Origin: Alnus glutinosa
Taxonomy: Eukaryota > Streptophyta > Magnoliopsida > Fagales > Betulaceae
Assembly (NCBI RefSeq): GCF_958979055.1
Contig: NC_084897.1
Location: 26,031,128-26,095,127, forward strand
DNA length: 64,000 nt
Reading direction: 5' to 3'
Under the pieces are notes generated by a model, which saw only the letters and a program-made list of their open reading frames with translations, was not told where the DNA came from and made no database searches. This document shows, one piece after another, positions 47,432 through 60,104 of the stretch (positions within the stretch are counted from its first letter, which is position 1; every line of letters begins with the position of its first letter). A program made the translations under genes and the position numbers.

Positions 47432-49400
47432 TCAACGAAGTTTATTCTGAGCAACAGCATGACATAACTCATCCTCATAGAATAGAACTCGATTAGAAGC
47501 CAAGGATTTGCACAGGGGCTTTGGTAAAGCAGATGGAACCATGCATCTCGAGGGAAAAGCTGATTCTGGGAATAGAACAGCTGCAACCTGCCGCATCTCA
47601 GAGAATTTGAGACGAGACGGTGGCCGAGGACCGTGCCTTGGTGCTTTTGGGGTATGTGGGCTAGGCAACCAAATACCCTTTCCATCTGCCCTGCTGCAAA
47701 GGATCATTTTCAAAGGGTAAATGACAGGGAAAAAAAATATAGAAGCATTAAAAGTTGAACTTGGATACCGAAAAGAAAACAAGGACAACTTTAAGTTTGA
47801 GATAACTACCTAACAAATGGCCAGTGTTCTGTTGGCCGAGGAGTCATTGCTCTTAACATCTCTTGTCGAGAGCGATCTGGAGTAGTATAATTAAAGTGGA
47901 ATTGCCTTGCAAGCACGACCTGCCCACAGTAGTATAAACAGAACCATCCATCTTCAACTCAAAATCACAATTGATCCACATACAAACACACTCCAGAGAG
48001 AGAGGGATGAACTTACAGCTTTTCTAATTCTTTGAGAAACATGAAAAACAGCCCTCAGTTGGTCGTGGTGCAAGTGGCAAAGTATTTTAACCTCAAATTC
48101 AAGAAACAAACAGGAATTAGTGACTCAATACAAACACATAAACAACACAAAAAAAAAATACAGAAACTAGATATGCATGTATGGGCGCACCTTGCAGCAT
48201 TCATTCAAAAATAGATACATATACCCCCAACAAACATACAACGCAAGAAGATTTGTGCAAGTGTTGTGTGCCTGTTTATAATTATGGACATGAGATTAAA
48301 GGTCCAGTCTTATGTTTTTTAAAGAATAAAAAGCAAAAATATGATTATATGGCTATCAAAGTAAGAAGCACAATGGAATAATTTATATTAAGTAAAAAAG
48401 TTACTGCTAAAACCGGGTTCTGTTAAGACACTATAAAGCAAAACACCTAAAATGAGTATCTGGTGGAGTAATTTCCAAAATTTCGACAAGCTCAAATCAA
48501 ATCTTCACACCTTTTCCGAGCAAAAATTGCCCAACTATCCATATTTAAGACCTTCTGTGACTAAAGCATACATTCAGTGGCAGTGAGCAAAACGCCAGGC
48601 AAATCATTCTCACCTCACGCATGAAACGAGACAAAGAATGCAGCATCAAGCAAACCACAGGAAGTCAGCTTCACCAAAAAAAACAGATATATTCTTACCC
48701 CATATACTCGTTCAACTCCAGAAACTCAGGATGTACGGAGTACCATATGATACTGGTAAGGTAAAAATGATCATGCATAACTCACACCTTGAAACAAATT
48801 CTAGGAAAATGATCCAGAAATTAAACATCCACCTTTCATCATTCTACTTGCTCCAATCTACGGTGCTCGATATGGTAATAACCATGCACAAGACGAAGAA
48901 TAATAAAAAGTTGGAATCTTCAACATGGTAACTAAAATCTCAAAATCCTAATTTCAATACATAAAATGAAAGAATAATATATTCAAAATTACATGATTAC
49001 AGATAAACAAGCAAGTTCTAACTAACAAATGTATAAATTATACCAGCAAATCCATTGGAAGCGACTCAAGCCGGGACTCGAACTCACAATCTTCAACTCG
49101 AGGTGTCTTTGGTGTTCCCAGGAAATTGTTCTGCTTAACAAAATTCACCGGCGACAACATCAAAGGGCTTCTATCAATGGTCTTATTATCTTCAAGCGCC
49201 AGATCACTCTCTGACTTCTTGGCTTCCAACACCGCGACCCTTTTCCTCCCAAGATCAGTACAGGACCTCGCAGCCGAGGCCTTGTTGTACCGAAGCTGTG
49301 CAAGCGTACCGGGCTTCAGATACTTGTTGCTCGAAGCCCGTATCCGCTTTTTCCGCTTGGAATTCCTCGATTCCCTATCTTTTGGAGACGCTTTACCCAT
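47432..49400 (-). CDS. Full-length F-box protein P (267 aa), At4g35930-like
   Basis: Four exons on the minus strand, 49044-49400, 48017-48091, 47810-47919 and 47432-47693 (804 nt), phases 0/0/2. The start is the ATG giving MGKASPKDRESRNSKRKKR, which matches the family; the open frame extends a few codons further only through a TTG. Residues 1-25 are basic, a candidate nuclear signal. A central region holds SPLMLSPVNFVKQ and LGTPKTPR. The F-box is split across exons 1-2 (LESLPMDLL at 111-119, then VKILCHLHHDQLRAVFHVS). Exon 3 gives HFNYTTPDRSRQEML. The C-terminus has TPKAPRHGPRPPSRLKFSEM and ends FYEDELCHAVAQNKLR. It should join SKP1-CUL1 ligases as substrate receptor; the substrate is unknown. 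It is the intact relative of the compact copies A-D. Confidence 0.9.
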
Positions 49401-49940
49401 TATTTTTTTCCCCAAAATTTTTACTTTGTTCTTTATTTCCTCCGAAAATCTTCAATTTTTAATTTAATCAAACCTGAAACATCAGATTTCAAAAAAAGCA
49501 AATCCTTCAACGTAGAAATAAAATTCAATTGTTCATGCTAACAAAAAGCAAGAAATGAAAGAAAACACGGCAGAAACATCAAAAAATCAAAAATCCTAGT
49601 ATTGCTCACACACACACACACAGAGAACAAACAAACAAACAAACTTGCAAATTAACGGTACTTACATAATAATTAGAAACTAGAAACCTTCTCGGAGATC
49701 TTCAATTGAGTTCTCTGTAATCAAAGTTACACCCAAAAAATCGAAAGTCAGATCATAAAACTCAAAGCTCGTCGGAGATCGGAACAGAACAGACAAAATA
49801 AACTCCTAACTCAGATCGATCGGAGACAACCAGAGAAAACACGAACCTCGGAGCCGCAGAGACTTCACAGCTAAACCCTAGAAATTCGCAGAGAGGGAGG
49901 GGGGGGGGGGAGAGAGAGAGAGAGAGAGAGAAGGAAGCGA
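49401..49940 (-). promoter_or_regulatory. 5' leader and promoter region of F-box gene P
   Basis: Upstream of the ATG, read on the minus strand, there is a probable leader intron: GAG/GTTCGTG near 49850 is a plausible donor and sequence near 49450-49500 a plausible acceptor region. A G-run followed by (AG)n at 49899-49933 and an AAACCCTAG telo-box-like word near 49872-49880 mark the start region. Exact limits are uncertain. Confidence 0.4.
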
Positions 49941-51796
49941 TAGGGCCCGCTAGGGTTTTGTGCGCTTCATTTGAATTTCACGGATTTGCCCGCCAAAATT
50001 TCCAGCAACAGTTTCTGAAAAGAAACAAAAAAAAAAAAAAACCATTGGGAGTAGATATGTATTGTCTTGCACGTTTCTCTCTCCCATTGGCCGGGCTCGG
50101 GGTGGGCCAGTCCATGCCTTTATTGCTGACTTCAGTGCGCCACATCCGACGGCGCAGATTGCTTCGCTAGATATAGAAAATAGATTAGGTTTCCTTATTT
50201 TTCTACTTTTAATTTTTAAAAGGAGAGGGAAATCAAAATAGCAATAGATAGATTTGAGAGGGAAATCGGAATATTTTAATGACTAAAGTACCATTGGTTT
50301 CTTTTTAGTCGGACGGTTGGATCAGATGGCATTTTCGGCATCTTGATTTATTAGCAGCTGACCGGGGAGCCCTTTTCAGGAATTTTTCATGATTGATTCA
50401 ATGCTACAAAGTACGGATTCAACCCTTTCATGCGCCTATAATCACGCGTGCAGTCCATGCATGTTTAATGCTCGGGCTATTCTCCTACTATAGTAATGAT
50501 AATAATATATTCATTTTCTATTTCACTTTTATATTATCGGACTATCTCACAATATTTATCAGTTTTAATATTAACTTTATTAAAAATTAAAAATTAATTG
50601 ACACAGACACATTAACCCAATAAAATTAAATTATGATGCTATATAAATATTTAGAATTACTTGCTCATATTTAAAAAAATAATAATAATAAAATTACTCG
50701 CTTCTACCATACGTAATTTTATGTATGTCAAGATATGTTTCAATATGATTTACATGATTGAGGAAAAAATAATTGATGGAAAAAAAAGGTTTTCAAAGAA
50801 CAATTAGAGAAGGTACGAGTAGTGAAATTGCCAGCTTTTGAAATAAAGGTTTAAATCCAAAATTTTAAAGCAAAAATAATTGAAGTAATGAAAGAAATAT
50901 TATGTTAAAATGAAAGTTAAAACAAAAAATAAATAAGGTATAAAGTGATAGGAATCAAACATGGCGTCATGTGAAAATCACTCGTGGTGTCGGTTTGGTG
51001 CTCGATCATGGTTTGTTGTTATAGAGAATCACACGTGGTGTTAGTATAGTGCTCAATCATGTGGTGGTCGATTTCCCTATAATGTTGGTTTGGTGCTCAG
51101 TCATGCGAACAAAATCAATCGTGGCGTCAGTCTAGTGCTCTAGCATATGAGAATCACCAATGATGTCGATTTGGTACTCGATCATGTTGTGGCCAATTAT
51201 TCCCACGATGTCGATTTGGTGTTTAGTTATGAGAATAATCACCTTAATATTTAAAAAGAGATGTAAAATAAAATGGTAAAATAAAAGTTAGGCAAGTTAA
51301 AAAGAAGGACGTTCATAATACAAAAATGTGTATATGTATATGTGTTTGTATTACAAAGCATGCTTTGTCTTAATTATGTTGCTTAAAATTCTCTATTATC
51401 ATGTGTATCGAATGGTATCATTATGTATACGCATGTGGTTTGACATATAGAGAACATTGGTAGAAAAGCTAGTAACTAGTTATAGTTACAATTATTCAAG
51501 TAAGTAGAAAAGTTTTTCTTGTTTGATTTAAAGGAAAGGTATTTTACACAAGTGTTTTTCGTAAAAGCGCTTCCAGTTTTCAGAAAGTTATGCATTTATT
51601 TTCGAAGATTTTTTTTATTATTATTTTTTTGTTGTTTCGCTAATCTATTTCAAGAAAAGGTTACCTTGATTTATGAGGAAGGTCAATTTTGTATTTAATG
51701 CCGTAAAACAAAAGAGAGAGAGGGCCGAGGGGGGTGTTATTTGAATAAAGGGGCTCATGTCACACTGACAGTTTGATTAAGAGTTTATTTACTAAT
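49941..51796. other. Intergenic spacer with a degenerate minisatellite
   Basis: No gene. From about 50964 to 51237 a unit of roughly 50-60 bp recurs about six times, with words like CGTGGTGTCGGTTTGGTGCTC and GATCATG. The rest is AT-rich. Confidence 0.55.
50964..51237. repeat. Degenerate tandem repeat (TTTGGTGCTCGATCATG units)
   Basis: Repeated words GTGTCGGTTTGGTGCTCGAT, GTGTTAGTATAGTGCTCAAT, TGTTGGTTTGGTGCTCAGTC, CGTCAGTCTAGTGCTCTAGC, TGTCGATTTGGTACTCGATC and TGTCGATTTGGTGTTTAGTT come at intervals of about 50-60 bp. Confidence 0.75.
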
Positions 51797-52575
51797 GTTC
51801 TATTTATTTCGACGTAAAATATTTTTCGTCATAAAATGGTTTTAAAGAAGTTATTTTTTCTAAAAAATATTTTTTGCCAAAAGTATTTTTTGGTGTTTGG
51901 CACGTACGGAACATCACATATATTTTTTATATTTTTATTCAATCTTATTAACCTATGAAAATCAATTTTTATTCAAAACATATAAATATTAATGTAAAAT
52001 AATATAAAAACCACTGGTGACGAGATTCCATCACTGACCGACAAGATTCAGGCCACTTTTACTGAATTCCGGCTACTATAGCCAGAATTCGAGATAAAGG
52101 CTGGAATCCGGACTGTTTCGTCGGAGTCTGGGTTGGTCGGATTCTAGTGAAAGTGACAGGATTCTGGCCAAACTGCCGGACTCCGGCCTACTGGTCGGAA
52201 TCCTGCCAGAACCACTGGTATTCGGTCGTTCTGGCCAGATCTATCCGGCCGGAATCTGGGCTGACCGGATTCTGTCACTGAATTCCGGCGACATTGACCG
52301 GATGTTATCGGATTTCGGTATCGGTAAGATTTCAGTGATGGACGACTGCTTGAACGTGAAAGGTCGATTGTGTTGTTTAAAAGGAGTCGAATGCGCCTGG
52401 CGTCTTCAAAAAATGATTTACGTTTTTCCAAAGCATAAATCATTTTTCGAAATTTATTAAGCATTTTTTGTCAAACAGAAATAATTTTTCGGTTGACTAT
52501 TTCACCCCTACCAAACACTGAAAAATGTCAAAATCATTTTTTATAAATCATTTTACGCCGAAACAAATGAAGCAT
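51797..52575. mobile_element. Non-autonomous TIR element with a CCGGAATTC-type internal repeat
   Basis: The ends TATTTATTTCGACGTAAAAT and ATTTTACGCCGAAACAAATG are inverted repeats extending about 50 bp with mismatches. The middle (52025-52320) is a degenerate repeat of roughly 20-25 bp based on CCGGAATTC / TCCGGCC words, open on the minus strand but low in complexity. No transposase. Confidence 0.65.
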
Positions 52576-53092
52576 AAGTCGTTAACTCACAATTCATCTA
52601 TAAAATTGTTTAATTTTACAACCATAACCGCGCATACAGATAATTGGGCCTGATGGGTGCGTACAGCACGACCCATCAGGATGTGGGACCATGGCTTATG
52701 AAAGTCAGCCTTTGGTCATTGCACAAAGTGAGCCCTTGAGTCTAAGTTCCCATTGGGGCTTCCCTGATAGTTTGTTGCAGAAACCATGCATGGGCCTTAT
52801 AGGACAGTTATAATCACACCCAGCATGGGCCCTAATTGTTTTAGACTACGTCTCCTATTGGGCTAAGTTACATGTTTGATATAATGCTTGTTTACCTCAC
52901 CCAAAACATAGAAAATGAGGGGAAGGGCCTGACCCGTTATAGCCCACTGGGCTAAGTTGTGGGCACGTTCTCCAACACCATAATGCCTAGGAAAATGGCC
53001 TGAATTAGATTGAAGTATAAAGCTAAATATCATAGAGAGAGAGCTTTTCTTTTTTTTAGTTTCTTACAAAATGATATGAGAATACATGTAGC

Positions 53093-53460
53093 ACTTATTA
53101 CGTTAGTTACAAAAAAATAAATTGTCACGTGATAAATGCGCATATCATTTATCATGTTTATGATTGATGTGACAGCTTACATGTTATTTACTACGTCAGT
53201 TACTAAAATATAAATTGTCATGTGGCTTATGATTAACGTGACAATTCACATCACTTACTAGGTCATTTACTATGTTAGTTACTAAAATATAAATTGTCAC
53301 GCGGTAAATGCGCATATCACTTATCATGTTTATGATTGATGTGATAGCTCACAAGTCATTTACTATGTTAGTCACTAAAATATAAATTGTCACGTGATTT
53401 ATGATTTACGTGACAATTCACATCACTTACTAGGTCAATTATTAAATTATAAATTGTCAT
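53093..53460. repeat. Tandem repeat, about 185-bp unit, two copies with internal half-repeats
   Basis: The words TAGTTACTAAAATATAAATTG, ATAAATGCGCATATCA, TCATGTTTATGATTGATGTGA and GTGACAATTCACATCACTTA each occur in both halves at the same spacing. Each unit itself consists of two related halves of about 90 bp. Confidence 0.8.
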
Positions 53461-53478
53461 ATGATAATGTAGGTTATA

Positions 53479-53695
53479 ATGGGGCTGGCTGCATGCCATC
53501 CCTGGCCACATTTGGGGTGGCGCACTGCCACCACAGTGGCCGGGGGTGGCCGCAGCCTCTCCCAGGGACTGAGGGTGGCCCGAAGGCCACCCTCAATGGA
53601 TAGGTCACCCCTAAAGTCCTTTGGAGGAGGCCACGCCACCCCTAGAGGTGGTCGGGGGTGGCCTGGCCACCCCCACCGGTAGCCACCCCTTTGTG
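53479..53695. repeat. GC-rich GGGTGGCC-type inverted repeat block
   Basis: Dense alternation of GGGTGGCC and GGCCACCC words, including GGGGGTGGCCTGGCCACCCCC as a near palindrome. Open in several frames only because stops are rare in GC-rich text. It resembles end sequences of non-autonomous plant transposons, but its limits cannot be set. Confidence 0.5.
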
Positions 53696-54117
53696 TGTGT
53701 ATATATATTTTCTAAAAAAAAACAAATATTTATATTTTATTTATTTAGATTTTTTTGATTGTAATGGACACGTGTTAGCTTCCTATTTGGGTATGACGTG
53801 ACTGACTAATGGAATTTGTTAACTTAATTGGTGAGAAATTGATCTAGGTAGTATTTCGTAATTATTGTTTGTTACGAGGACCTCTCATGAACTTTTTGAA
53901 CTATAAAAAATAAAAAATAATTATGTTCAATTCTAGAGACCAACAATACAATCATTCTTATAAATTATAGTAGGACACACGTTTCTTTTTTTCTTTTCTA
54001 TTTTTTCTTTTCGGTCTTGGACTTGGAGAACCATAAATCACATTATGGATAGTTGTGGGTTTTCAACGTGTAATTGATTGGTTGTAGGTGGGAGGGTTGA
54101 TGGGTTAATAATGATGT

Positions 54118-54430
54118 TGGCCTTGTTTCGCAAAGGCTTGCTATGGACCTAGTAGTGTTTAAGTATTATTTATGTACTCTTTTTTTTTTTTACTTTTTTA
54201 TATTTTTAAATAATAATTAGCATTAAAATATTTTTATTTTTTTTTCATATTTTATATCACATCTATAATTTTTTATTACTATTTAAATAAAAAATTTATT
54301 GCAATATAAAACTCTTTTTACTTTTCTATATAATTTTTTTTACTGTATATTATATCATCACTTTTTACTAATTTTAAAATTAACTATCCACTGTTTTATT
54401 ATTTATATACATTTATCAAATAATGCCTCG
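54118..54430. repeat. Dispersed non-coding repeat, CTTGTTTGG family, copy 3
   Basis: Begins GGCCTTGTTTCGCAAAGG and shares ATAATTTTTTATTACTATTT and TATATCATCACTTTTTACTA with copies 1, 2 and 4. Confidence 0.6.
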
Positions 54431-56219
54431 TTAATTTATAATCTCTAAAAATGTAAATAAAATGTTAATTTACAGACACGGTGTGTCAAACTGTCAATGA
54501 TGACCTTCCGGCCTTTCAAATTCTTACCGTCAATTCCTCCCCCTCTCGCGGTCAAGATGCCTTTACTGTTTTACTTACCACATAGGGACACGTAATCCAT
54601 ATAGGCTCACAAAAGGATCGGTTTCTTTTGTTGGTAATTTTTTTTTTTTTTTTTTTTTTTTTAAGTGTTATGATATAAAGTAAAGGTGAAAAGAATTTTA
54701 ATTATTTTGTAAGTATTTTATGTCGTAAATTATTTGTTAATATTTTTTTTAAAAAAAAAAAAAAAAAGAGAAAACAATATAAAAAAATGAAAAGTGTTAT
54801 CAAACAAAACAATTATTACTTTGAAACCATCGGATTTTGCATCTTTATCACTGGGTTGAATCGTACACAACATCATTTTTTGTTACACAGAGCTAGTCAA
54901 AGATTATTTTGACTTGTCTGCAAATTTAGGTGAAAAAGTGTAATTTCATCCGACTAGTTGCTTAAGCCTAAAAATAAAAAATTGGTGAGTTACTATTGCA
55001 GTCACCAACCGTTAAAAAAATAGTAATAATACTTTCTACTTTCCAGTAAGTCATGCACATAACTTTGAAATGTAAGTATTTTAAAAAAATAAGAAATATT
55101 TAAATAAAATAATTAAAAAAAGTAATGTTTTAAATAAAAAGAAAATTACCAAGCCTGAGTGCTCTTAAAAACCTAGATATCAATTAGGTGAAAACTTTTA
55201 ATCCAGGGCTGGCTGTAGTTGGAGGAACAGCTACATGATTGCTACCAGATGGGCACGTGGTTGAGCATGAACAGGTTTTGTCACTATTGATCATGAGTTG
55301 CTATAAAGTATAAACAATCACAATGGGTTTTGCATACCTAACGGTTTTTCGCCCCACAAATCATTTTCTTATCAGAAAACATGAAAAGAACAAAAATGAA
55401 GAGTGGCAACTTCTTAGGATAAAGCTTTCACTAACTTGGTTGGCAACAAATTCTTCTCGTATATTTTATTAAATTAATATTTATCTTTTAAACGTGTAAT
55501 TCTTATGTAAACAATCTTAAAAATCATATTATTTTACTATACTGACTCACATCAGCATTGTGGGATAAAAATATAATATATGATATTACTAAAAAAAAAT
55601 ATATTGGTTAAGACTTTCATATCACATTTTGAATTAATTGTGAAATTAAAAATGTAATTTTTAGCACGATTTATAAAAATTACTTGCTTTTAAAAAGAAA
55701 TTTCATTTTAATAAAATAATTTTTTTTTTTAAAAAAAAAAGTTGGTAGCGCACTGTGCAAGTTGAGGTAGTGGCAAACAGTATAAAGTTTGTGAGTGTGG
55801 TCCAGCGCAGGAAAACCATACTTCCCTACTTGGTGGGACGGCCTAATGCCTAATGCCCATGGCATGATTCGAAGATGCTTGAATCTTCAATATTCTATTA
55901 GGGATTTAGGGTCGCATGCTTTGGCCATAATAATCTTCCCCTCCTTTTATTATTCAATTAATTCCTTTTCACCAATATAAAAATAAATAAATAAATAAAT
56001 AATCCCTAATTCTCTCTGTTCTCCCTTTGTCTCTTTCAATAAAAGAAGTTTTGGACAATTAGAATACACACCTATTTGTGATTTTGAAAAGTAATGCAAA
56101 ACAATCTCGTGTCAATCATAAGATACGGAATTTAATTAGATGCATTTAGGACACAATCAGTAGATTAAAAACATACAATAAATCAATTTGCTTCATAATT
56201 ATACGGAACAATGTATTTA
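54431..56219. other. Intergenic AT-rich spacer
   Basis: T-run near 54639-54662 and A-run near 54752-54768; no gene recognised. Confidence 0.5.
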
Positions 56220-57309
56220 GGATAGGAGCATTCCGTGTGTGATGAAAAAAAATAACATACAAACAAACATGTTATAGCTGTTATTTAATAGGTTCTTAAA
56301 TAGCTGATGAGGTACAATGGATTGCTAACAAGTCGGACAATAAAGTTTAAGAGAGCTTAGAGAAAGAGAGAGGATGGCGAGATCGGTGTTCGAGGAGGAG
56401 GGAGGCATCATGCTTCCCTCCTTCCATGGTAGTTTAGGTTTTTTGTTTTGGTTATCTCCTAATCCGTTTTGGGCTATGGAGTTTTTTTTCTCTCTATATA
56501 GATTAAGTGGAGTTGGATCTTCTCATAGTCCTTCAAGGGCTATGGTTTTTTTTTTTTTTTTATTTATTTATTTATTCTATTCTATTCTATTCGGTTTTTT
56601 TCAGTCAGGAAGGCATTGGGAAGTGGCACTGGCGATAACTAGCAGGGCTGTCTTCTTTCTCTATATATTGTTGAAGCCAGATCTATGTCTATCCACCGGA
56701 GTCAGCACAACACGCGCCCCTTTATGATGTTTACCGGCCTCCTTCGCTTCTATTGCCTCAAGTCATGGCCTTATCAAACTTCAGTGCCTGATGTGTGGCT
56801 AGCACACGCCAAGGATCTTCTCCTTGGGCAGTCGCACGTGTGGGCCACGCTTATCCCTCCAGGTTGTGACAGGTGGTTCCTGGCAACCGATTGCTGTAGT
56901 GGGGTTCCTAGGGACTGCACGTGGTCTAGACGCGCTGTCTCCGGCAACGACAGTCTTCCACGATGCCGGATCGATGATTTGATGTTTTCTATTTTTGGTT
57001 TTTCAGTGTTCTAGTGTAGTTTTTTTGCAAGTCTGTCTATTAAATTTTTAGATATTATTGGACTTTTAATGGCTTGATAGCTAGATCAACCCTATTTCTT
57101 TTTTTATGACGTTTTATTGTTAAAAAGGGGCTTATATGTCTATTTCTGTAATATTTGGTAATTATAAGCAACACCCAAATTCTGACTTAGTGTGTAAGGA
57201 GTCTTATATCTCTATTTACTGTATTTGCCTTTGGACGTTTGATATATCAATGAAGATCAATTTTCTTGTTAAAAAAAACCAAAAAAAGAAAAAAGGATAG
57301 GAGCATTCC
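56220..57309 (+). mobile_element. Retroposon (LINE-like 3' end) with 15-bp target-site duplication
   Basis: GGATAGGAGCATTCC occurs at 56220-56234 and again at 57295-57309, perfectly, bracketing 1060 bp. The right-hand end is AATGAAGATCAATTTTCTTG followed by an A-rich tail, which is how target-primed retroposons finish. The body is GC-richer than its surroundings and starts with an AG-rich leader and an ATG at 56374. The frames found (117 and 109 codons) do not resemble reverse transcriptase. It may be a 5'-truncated LINE or a retrocopy of an unknown transcript. Confidence 0.8.
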
Positions 57310-59291
57310 ACCACATTTTTGAATTTAACGTTCACGGTGTTTCACTCTATTAACACTAATTCGATAGTGGTAACTCTTTCTATTTTGATAGCTTTATTCA
57401 CATGTAAGTATTCAATGCTTAATATTATGTTTACGCATAATAATACTCAGGCATTTTTAATTTGCAATTCAACATATAGGCTGCATTATTCATGAATCAA
57501 ATGATGCATGGTTTAATACTAATTGTTAAGGTCACACCATTAATTCAAACACGGAGGGTTGAATATTAATTTGGTCATAAACCATCGTCATATAAGAATT
57601 TTAGTGCAGGGATTATCGGATATTTGGGTGATAAAATATAAAGACAATAATAACCAACATGAAATTGAGCAAAAACGGAGTCGCTTAGTCACATTCACAA
57701 CACTCAAAAAGGATATAAACTTTTAGATGGTCACAGAAATTTTATACTCTCAAAAGGATCACACAAATTTTTTTTATATCATTGCGACCTCTAGCCGTAT
57801 TTATTTAGTCAAAAACCCTTTATCTAGATTTAAATTTAATCTCTGCACAGTATTTTGTCATACAAGGCCATAAACTTGGTACATTTAATAAATAACTCTA
57901 ATTTTTATCAAACTTGAATCATTTATAATAAAGAGATTAAAATTATAATTATAAACTTGAATAATTTATAATTAATGTTTTTTTTGGAAATATTTATTTC
58001 TTATGGGGCATTTTAATAGTAGTTCTCTTTGTTAATGTTTTTTTTTAAAGAATGCTTTTAATTTTTTATTTGAAAAAATGTTCTTTGTGTGACATAAAAG
58101 TGTGAGCAATTTTGAGTTTTTGAGTTATTTGTTAATGATTTTTTTTAAAATAATAATAAAAAATAAAACAAAGCCAATATTTTTTAAAAGCTTTTATTTC
58201 ATATTTTAACTGCCTAAAGTTTGAGCCGCCATGGCCCATGTATTAAGTGATTGCTCATCCCATAAAATCTACATGCCATCACTAAAACTTGTTTTCTATT
58301 AAACAACTACAGCCATTACCCGCCCACTCTCTCTTAAATAATTAGATTTAATTAACAAATCTGTTTATTCTAATTGACCAACTTTTCATGCGCTACTTTT
58401 GGGCTAATCTAATCATCCACCAAATCACATGGATAGCATTATTAAATACATATATATCTGTACGTAAGACAGGCTCAGGGATTTGTCATTTTCCACATCC
58501 TTAAAAATAATAAAAAAAGTGTCAAGGTTTTGGAACATTGGTTAAGTTATATAATTAACAATATAGCTACCACTCCCCAATGAATCTTACCTCTCTAAAT
58601 CAGGTTCATTAACTACTTTGTTAAAGCTAAAGATATTAATAACCAATCCAAAACATAAAACGCTCGAGTTTGAGTCATGTGAAAACATGAGTATAAGATT
58701 ATATACGTCAGTACTAGTTTGATTTAAATTAAATGGGTCAGACCCAACAACCTTAACCTACTAATTTTTTATTAAGTTCGTGCCGAGTTCGCGACAATGT
58801 TAAAAGTTTTCAGCGTTACTTAAATCATTATGTCATATCATAATATTTTTTCAACCAAAAATAAAAATTATCTCCCGAAATATATTAATAAACAATTTGA
58901 AAATTTTTCATCGGTAAGGCCAAAGCATAAAGGAAGGACCGACATATATAAATACCGAGAGCGATGGCCTCCCTACAGACCGAGCCTTGGCTTTGTCCCT
59001 GTTTGAAATATAATAGGTATGAAATTGTTATATATAACGGACTACTGAAATATCAAACCGTTGAATCAAAGAACCAAAAGTTTATTAGCGTCGAATATAA
59101 ATGAAAGGGATGGGACATTGAAATAATGTTGGCGATAGACAAACGACCGAACTATCCAACTTTGCTTGCCTTAATGTTAACTACATGTCTCTACATCACC
59201 AAACCAGAAAGAATCTTCTAAATGTTTTTGTTAATTTTAGTAGAAAACGACCCTAACGACAAAAACTCAAATAATAATAATAATAATAATA

Positions 59292-59329
<38 letters not shown>

Positions 59330-59505
59330 CTCTTTGGTTTCGCCAAGGGATGGGGATCACATCATAAACCGATGGGTCAACTTCATGGGGTTTCGTCCAC
59401 TCTACGGGACTGGGAAAAGCATATTACAGTTTGTCCATCAATTTTCAGACTTTAGTTGCCATCTTTTAGTTGGATTGTCACGGACCATATAGTTAAATTG
59501 CCAAA

Positions 59506-59567
<62 letters not shown>

Positions 59568-60096
59568 TATGGAAAAAATGTAAAACAAATGTACGTAGTT
59601 TACTTGATTTGTAATTAGTTCCATGTAGTAGTGTGGTATTAAAATAAATTCAGAAGACTTTGAGGTATGATAAAAAAAAAATAAAATAAAAATAAAAAAA
59701 AAAAAAGAAAAGAAGAAGAAGAAGAAGATAAAATTGTAATATTGATCTATGTGGTTGGTTTAAATTACAAATCGCTCCCTCTGATATTAAAGTTAAATAA
59801 AAAATCTATGTAGTTGACTTAATTTATAAATAGTTCCCTATAATCAAATTATGTTAAAAATTTTGACAGATTCTGTTAGGCGCCATATCAGTATGAATAA
59901 GATGACAACATGTGTTGATCATAATAAAAAAATATTAAAAATATAAATAAATGATACTTATAAAAATATTCTTTAAAAAAAATAAATGATACATATATTT
60001 TGAACACATTAATTTAATGGACTATATTAAAAGAAAAATCAAACTCAATTTAAAGAAAAAAATATTTTTATATTTAGAATATGTGGCAAAGGTCCC
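57310..60096. other. Intergenic spacer with microsatellites
   Basis: No gene recognised. It contains an (AAT)n-(ATT)n inverted trinucleotide tract at 59269-59330, a (TC)n-(TA)n tract at 59512-59567 and an A/AAG-rich stretch at 59670-59730. Confidence 0.5.
59269..59330. repeat. (AAT)n(ATT)n self-complementary microsatellite
   Basis: About seven AAT units are followed at once by about fourteen ATT units, able to fold into a hairpin. The two arms are unequal. Confidence 0.9.
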
Positions 60097-60104
60097 TGCA
60101 AACC

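Noticed and set aside
53394..53682. Two plus-strand frames of about 70 codons
   Set aside because: They arise from the GGGTGGCC-type inverted repeat block, which is stop-poor by composition.
56374..57014. Genes for 117- and 109-residue proteins
   Set aside because: Both frames lie inside a retroposon bounded by a 15-bp duplication, contain phenylalanine-rich runs from T-tracts and overlap each other in different frames.
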